Shown: in pieces, positions 1-5,722 of the stretch
Layout of the letters: every line of letters begins with the position of its first letter
Position numbering within the stretch: position 1 is the stretch's first letter
Notes under the pieces: generated by a model
The model's database searches: none
What the model was told of the DNA's origin: nothing
Seen by the model: the letters and a program-made list of their open reading frames with translations, nothing else
Origin: Oscillospiraceae bacterium
GTDB taxonomy: Bacteria > Bacillota > Clostridia > Oscillospirales > Acutalibacteraceae
NCBI GenBank assembly: GCA_902797915.1
Contig: CADBUK010000025.1
Coordinates: forward strand, 1-8,293
Reading direction: 5' to 3'
Length of the DNA: 8,293 bases
Position numbers and translations under genes: made by a program

Positions 1-1500
1 AACGCCGCGTTCCATTCCGAGCCTTTCGGAAATTGCAAACGCGTTTGAACGCCCGGGCACGCCTATAAGCAGATTATAGGTCGGGCTGAGGGTTTCAACG
101 TCAAATTCGCACGAGCCGTTTGAAACGCCCGCCGTTTCAAGCGCGTACGCTTTAAGCTCGGCATAATGCGTTGTAGCGGCGATTTTGGCGCCCTTGCTTC
201 TGAGATTTTCAATTATCGAAACCGCAAGCGCAGCGCCCTCTATGGGGTCCGTACCCGCGCCGAGCTCATCAATAAGCACAAGCGTATTACCGTCGGCTTC
301 CTTCATAATCTCAATGATATTTACCATATGAGCGGAGAAGGTTGAAAGGTTTTGCTGTATGCTTTGCTCATCGCCGACGTCAACCAAAACCTTACCGAAA
401 ATTGCAATTTCAGACCTGTCCGCCGCGGGTATAAGAAGCCCGCACATAGTCATAAGGCACATTATGCCGATAGTTTTGATTGCAACGGTTTTACCGCCCG
501 TATTAGGTCCCGTAATAACAAGGGTGTCAAAATCAGAGCCGAGGCGGATATTAGTAGGCACAACGGTTTTAGCGTCCAAAAGCGGATGCCTTGCCTTTTT
601 AAGATTAATTCTGCCCTCATTATTCAAAATCGGCATAGTTGCCTTTTGCTTATAGGCAAGCTGTGCCTTGGCAAAAATCAGGTTTAGCATAACGGCGCTT
701 TCATAGGAGGCTTTAATTCCTTCAGCAAAGCTGCCCGCCTCTACCGAGAGTTCAAACAGAATTCTGCGGATTTCCTCCTTTTCTCTGCTCTCAAGTACCT
801 TGATTTCATTATTCGCGTCAACAACGGAAATAGGCTCAATAAACACGGTTGCGCCCGACGATGAGGTGTCATGAACCAAGCCCTGCACATTTGCACGGTT
901 TTCAGCCTTAACGGGCACAACGTACCTGCCGCCCCTTTGGGTAATAATAGCCTCCTGCAGATATTTCTGATAATGGGCGCTATGTATTATACCCTCCAGC
1001 TTTTCACGGATAGAGTTTGACTTTGCGCGGATTTTTCGGCGGATTTCAAACAGCTCGTCCGAAGCCCTGTCCGAAATTTCCTCCTCGGAAACGATTACGT
1101 TAAAGATTTTATCCTCAAGATATTTATTAACCGTGATGTTTTCAAAGAAAAAATCGAGCCCCGATTTTGAGTCTGAAAAATGCCCGTACCACTCGTAAAG
1201 AGAGCGGATTGCGCGCAGGGTAAAGCCGACGCGCAGAAGCTCCGAAGTATTGAGCTCGCCGCCTGCCGCCGCCCTGTGAAGCGGGTTATTAACGTTTTTC
1301 AGCCCCGAAAAAGAGGGCGCGCCGAAGCGTGCCAGCAAAGAAAACGCCGCCTCGGTCTGCTCAAGAAGCATTTTGGCTTCATTCAAATCCGTAGTGGGAT
1401 TTAAAGCCAGAGCAAGCTCCCTCGCATCCTCGCAGGTGGTTTCGTTTGCAAGCATATCAAGCACGGTATTGAGTTCTAACGCTTCATAATTTCTGTTCAT
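1..1500 (-). CDS. mutS2: Endonuclease MutS2, N-terminal 500 residues (3' end beyond window)
   Basis: MutS2 is a MutS-like ATPase without the mismatch-recognition domain. In Firmicutes it is tied to recombination control and, in Bacillus subtilis, to rescue of collided ribosomes. The frame is open from the ATG at 1498-1500 to the left edge (500 codons, no stop). The core/lever region includes RGGRYVVPVKAE at residues 189-200 and FIEP at 220-223, both typical of MutS2. The ABC ATPase follows: Walker A GPNTGGKT at 331-338, signature STFSAHM at 386-392, Walker B with D411/E412 in LVLIDELGAGTDP, and the H-loop histidine 445 in TTHY. The last visible residues (VPGRSNAF) match the family. Family proteins are about 780 residues, so the coiled linker, KOW-like and Smr nuclease domains would lie off the left edge; their presence cannot be judged here. 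An AGGA site at 1508-1511, inside the last recO codons, precedes the start by 7 nt. The gene starts 4 nt after the recO stop, so coupling is likely. Confidence 0.96.
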   Translation of the reverse strand, partial: MNRNYEALELNTVLDMLANETTCEDARELALALNPTTDLNEAKMLLEQTEAAFSLLARFGAPSFSGLKNVNNPLHRAAAGGELNTSELLRVGFTLRAIRSLYEWYGHFSDSKSGLDFFFENITVNKYLEDKIFNVIVSEEEISDRASDELFEIRRKIRAKSNSIREKLEGIIHSAHYQKYLQEAIITQRGGRYVVPVKAENRANVQGLVHDTSSSGATVFIEPISVVDANNEIKVLESREKEEIRRILFELSVEAGSFAEGIKASYESAVMLNLIFAKAQLAYKQKATMPILNNEGRINLKKARHPLLDAKTVVPTNIRLGSDFDTLVITGPNTGGKTVAIKTIGIMCLMTMCGLLIPAADRSEIAIFGKVLVDVGDEQSIQQNLSTFSAHMVNIIEIMKEADGNTLVLIDELGAGTDPIEGAALAVSIIENLRSKGAKIAATTHYAELKAYALETAGVSNGSCEFDVETLSPTYNLLIGVPGRSNAFAISERLGMERGV

Positions 1501-1504
1501 CTTT

Positions 1505-2242
1505 TTATCCTGTTAAGCCTTTATAAAAATCAAGTGCGGAAAAACTGCGCTGAGTTACGGAAAGCGTGTACCTTTCCGCAAGGCTTGAAAGCAATTTGAG
1601 GTTATCATCACTGAGAGTAAACGAAAAAATCCTTGCAGGGTCGGTCAGGCAGATAAACCTGATTGCCGTAACAACCGTTTTAGGCACGGGCACGGCGCCT
1701 GCACGCGGGCAGTTTTCGCAGTAAATTTTGCCCTCAAGCGTATCAAAATACATCAGCTCCGACTCATAAGCGCCGCAATTTGCGCAGGCAAGCACCGACG
1801 GCATATATCCGCCCAGACAGTCCGCCCGAAATTCAAATACCGCTTTAATCAGCGCGTGCGGCTTTTCCCCTTTGCAAAGCAGGTGCAGCGAATTGAGAGC
1901 GAGCCTCAAAAGCTCCTCGCAGGGCTGCTCCTCAGCGCCCATATCAAACGCAAGCTGCGCAAAATACTGGGCAAGGGTAAGAGTTTCAATATCCCGCCTT
2001 AAATCAAAAAACACCTCAATCGGAGAGGCATCGTCAACAACAAAGGCGTCCCGAGTACGATAAAGAGAAAAGCTGCTGTAGGCAAAAAGCGAGGTGGCTG
2101 AAGCCATTCTGCTTTTAACCTGCTTTGCACGGCGCACAAAGGCTTTAACAATGCCGTAATCAGCAGTAAGGAGAGTAACTAAACGATCACTCTCCCCCGT
2201 TGTTTGTTCTTTTATCACAAGCCCCTTGGTTGTAATTCTCAT
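1505..2242 (-). CDS. recO: DNA repair protein RecO
   Basis: RecO works with RecR (and RecF) to displace SSB and load RecA at single-stranded gaps. The 245-residue product has the usual layout and length: an N-terminal OB-fold with the hallmark GESDRLVTLLT at 16-26, a helical middle, and a four-cysteine zinc module (C153, C156, C175, C178; CANC and CENC) common in Gram-positive RecO. The C-terminal RSFSALDFY resembles the conserved family ending. I start at the ATG at 2240-2242 because MRITTKGLVIK aligns with the usual RecO beginning. An in-frame TTG at 2249-2251 would add only three residues. Neither start has a good Shine-Dalgarno site: the bases just upstream read TTGGCAGCT. The start lies inside the yqzL-like gene in another frame, so translation probably depends on ribosomes arriving from that gene (inference). 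Confidence 0.95.
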   Translation of the reverse strand: MRITTKGLVIKEQTTGESDRLVTLLTADYGIVKAFVRRAKQVKSRMASATSLFAYSSFSLYRTRDAFVVDDASPIEVFFDLRRDIETLTLAQYFAQLAFDMGAEEQPCEELLRLALNSLHLLCKGEKPHALIKAVFEFRADCLGGYMPSVLACANCGAYESELMYFDTLEGKIYCENCPRAGAVPVPKTVVTAIRFICLTDPARIFSFTLSDDNLKLLSSLAERYTLSVTQRSFSALDFYKGLTG

Positions 2243-2360
2243 AGCTGCCAAGCATATTTTCGGCGCTTATATTCTGCGCCTGACGCCTTTCCTGTTCCTT
2301 ATATTTCAAATAATCCGCAACGCTGCCCGTTCGGGCAAACTGCTGCCAAAAATCCTGCAT
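2187..2360 (-). CDS. yqzL: YqzL-like small protein (57 residues) between era and recO
   Basis: This small open frame starts at the ATG at 2358-2360, 54 nt after the era stop, and ends at TGA 2187-2189. It has a proper ribosome site, GGTGA at 2368-2372, 7 nt before the ATG. The product begins MQDFWQQFARTGSVADYLKY and continues with a charged stretch, KEQERRQ. This resembles the YqzL family of Firmicutes: a short protein beginning with an aromatic-rich DFxW segment, a TGS/TGN motif, then a YLxYKE helix, encoded at exactly this place between era and recO in Bacillus. YqzL has no established function. The first 27 or so residues look conserved. The tail (from about residue 28) is Asn/Gly/Gln-rich and is encoded where the gene overlaps the start of recO by 56 nt in another frame, so its sequence may be set partly by recO. 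The assignment rests on motif memory and position, not on a search. Confidence 0.8.
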   Translation of the reverse strand: MQDFWQQFARTGSVADYLKYKEQERRQAQNISAENMLGSYENYNQGACDKRTNNGGE

Positions 2361-2414
2361 AACACAATCACCGTTTTTATTTTATGCTATGCAGTGATTA
2401 TCATTTATGCCATA

Positions 2415-3302
2415 TTAATCCAATCCGAAATTACGGATTAAGCCCTCACGGTTTCGCCAGTCCTCCTTAACCTTTACCCAGGTATGAAGATTAACCTTGA
2501 TATCAAAAAAGCTTTCCAAATCCTGACGGGCAAAGGTGGAGATTTTTTTAAGCATAGCGCCGCCCTTGCCTATTACCATACCCTTGTGTGTTTCGCGCTC
2601 ACAATAAATAATCGCCTCAACGTCAAGAATATCCTTATCGCTGCGCTCGCTCATCTTTTCGATAGAAACCACAATGCCGTGCGGCACCTCCTTATCCATA
2701 AGACGCAGGATTTTTTCGCGGATAATCTCTGCGGCAAGCACGCGCTCAGGCTGGTCCGTCAAGGTGTCGTCAGGGAAGAAATGCACGCTTTCAAAGCTGA
2801 GCTTTTTCATCTCGTCAAGCAGCTCGTCAAGCCCGCTGCCCGTTTCGGCTGATACGGGCACAACCGCAGAAAAATCGTAGAATTTTGTTAAATAAAGAAT
2901 TCTTTGCAGTATGTCCTTTTTTTCCTTAACGGTGTCAATCTTATTGATTGCAAGTATTACGGGAAGCTTTTCCTGCTTGAACTTTTTAATCAGCTCAAGC
3001 TCCTTTTCCTCAAGCTCGCCCTTAGGCTCAACAACAAAAAGCACCGCGTCCGTGCCGCCGATAGTATCGCCCACGGCTTCGTTCATATGCTCGCCCAGTT
3101 TGTTGTGCGGCTTATGAAAGCCCGGAGTATCGGTAAACACAAGCTGGGTTTCATCAAGCGTAAGAACGCCCATAATTTTAGTGCGCGTGGTCTGCGGCTT
3201 TGACGAAACGATTGCAATTTTTGCGCCGAGCAGCTTATTAAGAATTGAGGATTTGCCTACGTTCGGCTTGCCGACAATGGCAATAAAAGCGGTTTTAGTC
3301 AT
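2415..3302 (-). CDS. era: GTPase Era
   Basis: Era is an essential GTPase that binds the 3' end of 16S rRNA and promotes 30S subunit assembly, acting at the inner membrane face and on pre-30S particles. The 295-residue product is full length. The G domain has G1 GKPNVGKS at 11-18, G2 around TTRTK at 38-42, G3 DTPG at 58-61, G4 NKID at 120-123 and G5 SAE at 151-153. The C-terminal KH domain carries the GKGG loop at 245-248 within HKGMVIGKGGAMLKKI. The ending RNREGLIRNFGLD is close to the standard Era C terminus. Its ATG (3300-3302) shares one base with the ybeY stop (TAATG), preceded by GGGTGA at 3309-3314, a classic coupling arrangement. No dgkA or cdd lies between ybeY and era as in many Firmicutes. 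Confidence 0.98.
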   Translation of the reverse strand: MTKTAFIAIVGKPNVGKSSILNKLLGAKIAIVSSKPQTTRTKIMGVLTLDETQLVFTDTPGFHKPHNKLGEHMNEAVGDTIGGTDAVLFVVEPKGELEEKELELIKKFKQEKLPVILAINKIDTVKEKKDILQRILYLTKFYDFSAVVPVSAETGSGLDELLDEMKKLSFESVHFFPDDTLTDQPERVLAAEIIREKILRLMDKEVPHGIVVSIEKMSERSDKDILDVEAIIYCERETHKGMVIGKGGAMLKKISTFARQDLESFFDIKVNLHTWVKVKEDWRNREGLIRNFGLD

Positions 3303-3805
3303 TATTCGTCACCCATATAATAGCTGTTATCGCGTTTCCAGCCGATTTGAGTTAATACGGTTTCTTCCTTTTCACGCATACGAACCTCCTCAATGCCGCC
3401 GTTTTCGTGGTCATAGCCAAGAAGATGAAGCATTGAATGAACGGTTAAAAAGCCGATTTCACGCTGAAGCGGATGATTATAAAGCTCAGCCTGCTCAACA
3501 GCCTTTTCCATGGAAATAACGATATCGCCGAGCAGCTTTGCGCCCGTATCCATATTAACGTCATACTGCCCGTTTTCGCCGAGCGGGAAGGAAAGCACAT
3601 CAGTTTCCCTGTCAATATTCCTGTAATCCCTGTTAAGCTCCCTGATTTGCTGATTGTCAACAAAGCGAACCGAAACCTCTGCAGAGCCTTCAAAGCCCTC
3701 AAGCTCAAGCACGGCGTGGCAGCAGCGGCGGATAAGCAATCTGATACCCGTCGGGATTTTAACAGCTTTTTGATCGTTTGAAATTACAACCTTTACTGAA
3801 TCCAT
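3302..3805 (-). CDS. ybeY: Endoribonuclease YbeY (rRNA maturation factor)
   Basis: YbeY is a zinc-dependent single-strand RNase for 16S rRNA 3'-end maturation and late 70S quality control. The 167-residue product has the full UPF0054 layout: NRDYRNIDRETDVLSFP at 58-74 and the zinc triad H123, H127 and H133 in HSMLHLLGYDH. Length is normal for the family. The ATG at 3803-3805 is preceded by AGAGGT at 3814-3819 with 8 nt spacing; this site overlaps the last bases of phoH, whose stop is 12 nt upstream of the ATG. The stop overlaps the era ATG by one base, so YbeY and Era, which act on the same part of 16S rRNA, should be made in step (inference). Confidence 0.97.
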   Translation of the reverse strand: MDSVKVVISNDQKAVKIPTGIRLLIRRCCHAVLELEGFEGSAEVSVRFVDNQQIRELNRDYRNIDRETDVLSFPLGENGQYDVNMDTGAKLLGDIVISMEKAVEQAELYNHPLQREIGFLTVHSMLHLLGYDHENGGIEEVRMREKEETVLTQIGWKRDNSYYMGDE

Positions 3806-3817
3806 TTCTTTTTACCT

Positions 3818-4774
3818 CTATTTGTCATTATCAAGCTTTTCATAAGCCTTGATTATTTCCTGAACAAGACGGTGGCGTACAACGTCCTTTTCGGTTAACT
3901 TACAAATCTCAATATCATCAATATTTTTAAGAATTCGGATAACCTTTTTAAGCCCCGATTTTTTACCCGTGGGTAAATCAATCTGGGTAATATCGCCCGT
4001 TACAACAATTTTTGAGCCGAAGCCGAGACGGGTTAAAAACATCTTCATCTGCTCGGGCGTGGTGTTCTGCGCTTCATCAAGAATGATAAAGCTGTCGTCA
4101 AGCGTACGCCCTCTCATATAGGCAAGCGGCGCAACCTCAATTGCTCCCCTTTCCTGATAACGCTGAAAGTTTTCGGCGCCGAGCATTTCAAACAGAGCGT
4201 CATACAGCGGGCGAAGATAAGGGTCAACCTTACTCTGCAAATCGCCCGGCAGAAAGCCGAGCTTTTCCCCTGCTTCAACTGCGGGACGGGTAAGGATAAT
4301 TTTATTAACCTCTTTGGCGCGGAAGGCGGTTACAGCCATTGCAACCGCAAGGTAGGTTTTACCCGTACCTGCGGGGCCGATGCCGAAAGTAATTGTGTTA
4401 TTATTAATCGCTTCGCAATACTTTTTCTGCCCAAGTGTTTTGGGTTTAATCGGCTTGCCCTTTGCGGTTATACAGATTGAGTCCGTTGCCATAGTTGCAA
4501 GCTTGCCCTCATTACCGTCCCTGACAAGCGAAAGCACGTAACGCACGTTCTGCTCGGACAGGGTTTCGCCCTTATTGATAAGGACAAGAAGGCTGTTGAG
4601 CGCACGCACGGCAAGGGAAACGTTTTCCGCTTCGCCTACAACCTTTAAATCGCTGCCCCTGCTGATTACGGAAACGTCAAATTCCTTTTCAACAAGCTTT
4701 ATATTTTCATCAAAAGAGCCGAACAGGCTTACCGCCTGCTCCATAGCGTCAAAGCTGATAATCTGTTCTATCAT
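3818..4774 (-). CDS. phoH: PhoH-family ATPase (YbeZ-like)
   Basis: PhoH/YbeZ proteins are P-loop ATPases related to the N-terminal half of superfamily 1 helicases. A role in RNA processing beside YbeY is suspected but not settled. The 318-residue product begins with a KH-like region (about residues 10-65), then the PhoH ATPase core: Walker A GPAGTGKT at 133-140, LTRPAVEAGEKLGFLPGD at 161-178, Walker B FIILDEAQN at 229-237, and the VVTGDITQIDLP segment at 257-268. The ATG at 4772-4774 is preceded by AAAGGA at 4783-4788, 8 nt away. The stop TAG at 3818-3820 lies 12 nt before ybeY. The gene is complete and ordinary for the family. Its pairing with ybeY is conserved from Proteobacteria to Firmicutes. 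Confidence 0.96.
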   Translation of the reverse strand: MIEQIISFDAMEQAVSLFGSFDENIKLVEKEFDVSVISRGSDLKVVGEAENVSLAVRALNSLLVLINKGETLSEQNVRYVLSLVRDGNEGKLATMATDSICITAKGKPIKPKTLGQKKYCEAINNNTITFGIGPAGTGKTYLAVAMAVTAFRAKEVNKIILTRPAVEAGEKLGFLPGDLQSKVDPYLRPLYDALFEMLGAENFQRYQERGAIEVAPLAYMRGRTLDDSFIILDEAQNTTPEQMKMFLTRLGFGSKIVVTGDITQIDLPTGKKSGLKKVIRILKNIDDIEICKLTEKDVVRHRLVQEIIKAYEKLDNDK

Positions 4775-4790
4775 CCAAAGTATCCTTTTC

Positions 4791-5591
4791 TTATCTGTTT
4801 ATCGTAATCTTTATGCGTTCAAGGCGTCTGTCCGTAATTTCAAGCACCGTGAATTTAAGGTTTTCATATTCAACCGAAACGCCCGTATTTTTTTCATCGG
4901 GCAGATAGCCGAGCAGGTTTATTACAAAGCCCGCAACAGTATCGTAATCGCCCTCGGGCAATTCAATGCCGAGCACGTTTGAAGCGTCCTCAATATCAAC
5001 CGTGCCGTAAACTATGAACGTATTTTCGTCAAGCTGCTGAATTTCAGCCTCCTCGTCGTCATACTCATCCTGAATGTTCCCGACAATGCTTTCAAGAATA
5101 TCCTCCATAGTAACAAGCCCCGCCGTGCCGCCGTATTCATCAACAACGATTGCAAGCTGAATTCGGCTTTCGGTCATCTGGGCAAAAAGACGGCCGCAGG
5201 AAATGGTTTCGGGCACAAAAAGCGGCTCACGCAGGTAATCGGTAATGCTTTCGTCGTCAGAAATTTTTGTGCCGATGAATTTAAGTAAATCTTTAACGTA
5301 AATAATTCCGATAATATCGTCCAAATCCTCGTGATAAACAGGAATTCTTGAACAGCCGTTTTCTATGGAAATATTTGCAACCTCCTGCAAGGTGGCGTCG
5401 TCGGGCGCTGCTTCGATGTCAGTGCGGTGGGTCATAATATCGCCCGCATTCATATCGTCGAATTCAAAGATATTGTTTATCATTTTGCGTTGGGAATCTT
5501 TAAGCTCGCCGTATTCCTCATCCTCATCAACAAGCTGTTTGATTTCCTCCTCGGTGGAACTCTTTTTAAAGCGTTTTAAAAAACTTGCCAT
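4791..5591 (-). CDS. CBS-pair / CorC_HlyC-domain protein (YbeX-like)
   Basis: This 266-residue soluble protein has no membrane segment. After an acidic N-terminal stretch (1-35) comes a CBS pair, with CBS1 at about 54-112 (DIMTHRTDIEAAP to YVKDLLKF) and CBS2 at about 118-175 (REPLFVPETI to EDILESIVGNI), including the family-typical DEYGGTAGLVTMEDILE at 151-167. The CorC_HlyC transporter-associated domain spans about 185-264 (YGTVDIEDASNVLG, YDTVAGFVINLLGYLP). It lacks the DUF21 membrane domain of the larger CorC/CNNM magnesium transporters and so is closest to short proteins like E. coli YbeX (CorC), linked there to magnesium/cobalt tolerance and ribosome metabolism; whether it transports anything is unclear. 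I start at ATG 5589-5591, not the in-frame TTG at 5607-5609, because GGAGGG at 5602-5607 fits as the ribosome site of the ATG. It is the first gene of the operon, 16 nt before phoH. Confidence 0.93.
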   Translation of the reverse strand: MASFLKRFKKSSTEEEIKQLVDEDEEYGELKDSQRKMINNIFEFDDMNAGDIMTHRTDIEAAPDDATLQEVANISIENGCSRIPVYHEDLDDIIGIIYVKDLLKFIGTKISDDESITDYLREPLFVPETISCGRLFAQMTESRIQLAIVVDEYGGTAGLVTMEDILESIVGNIQDEYDDEEAEIQQLDENTFIVYGTVDIEDASNVLGIELPEGDYDTVAGFVINLLGYLPDEKNTGVSVEYENLKFTVLEITDRRLERIKITINR

Positions 5592-5601
5592 AAAGGCAAA
5601 A

Positions 5602-5607
5602 CCCTCC
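5602..5607 (-). promoter_or_regulatory. Ribosome binding site that fixes the CBS-protein start
   Basis: On the minus strand this reads GGAGGG, 10 nt before the ATG at 5589-5591. The upstream TTG (5607-5609) overlaps this site, so it would have to use part of its own ribosome site as coding sequence; this favours the ATG. Confidence 0.85.
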
Positions 5608-5630
5608 AATATACAGAAATATTCAGAGTT

Positions 5631-5659
5631 ATTATATACTCTTTTAAAATATTTGTAAA
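5631..5659 (-). promoter_or_regulatory. Promoter of the corC-like/phoH/ybeY/era/yqzL/recO/mutS2 operon
   Basis: Minus strand: -35 TTTACA (5654-5659) and -10 TATAAT (5631-5636) are separated by exactly 17 bp. The expected transcription start is near 5624, giving a leader of about 33 nt, too short for a riboswitch. A 5-bp inverted repeat, AGAGT (5625-5629) and ACTCT (5638-5642), flanks the -10 box and could be a small operator or chance. Confidence 0.82.
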
Positions 5660-5664
5660 GGGGC

Positions 5665-5693
5665 TTGAAATATTCAGGCGCTAAAATTATAAT
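5665..5693 (+). promoter_or_regulatory. Promoter of the FkbM-MscS unit
   Basis: Plus strand: -35 TTGAAA (5665-5670) and -10 TATAAT (5688-5693) with 17 bp spacing, a near-consensus housekeeping promoter. The expected start is near 5700, leaving a leader of about 23 nt before the ATG at 5723. Its -35 box is 5 bp from the -35 box of the opposite promoter. Confidence 0.83.
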
Positions 5694-5712
5694 AATTTAA
5701 GAATAACTGTTT

Positions 5713-5716
5713 GGAG
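5713..5716 (+). promoter_or_regulatory. Ribosome binding site that fixes the FkbM start
   Basis: GGAG lies 6 nt before the ATG at 5723-5725. An in-frame TTG at 5711-5713 overlaps this site and would leave itself without one, so the ATG is the better start. Confidence 0.8.
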
Positions 5717-5722
5717 TTTTTG

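Noticed and set aside
352..687. Plus-strand open frames of 98-111 codons opposite mutS2
   Set aside because: They lie antisense to the ATPase domain of MutS2, whose motifs are intact on the minus strand; they have no family features and no credible ribosome sites.
2249..2251. TTG as recO start
   Set aside because: It adds only three residues before MRITTKGLVIK, which already aligns with the normal RecO beginning, and has no better ribosome site. It cannot be fully excluded.
2422..2439. Inverted repeat AATCCG-N6-CGGATT at the end of era, considered as a terminator
   Set aside because: It lies within era codons, has only a 6-bp stem and no T-tract in either direction.
2484..2852. Plus-strand 122-codon frame opposite era
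   Set aside because: Shadow of the Era KH/G-domain coding sequence; composition is that of reversed codons and no motif is recognisable.
4575..4982. Plus-strand 135-codon frame across the phoH/CBS-protein junction
   Set aside because: Serine-rich antisense translation typical of shadows; both genes beneath it are well supported.
5592..5722. Riboswitch or small RNA in the divergent intergenic region
   Set aside because: Predicted leaders are about 33 and 23 nt, too short for known riboswitches, and no stable hairpin with a T-tract is visible.
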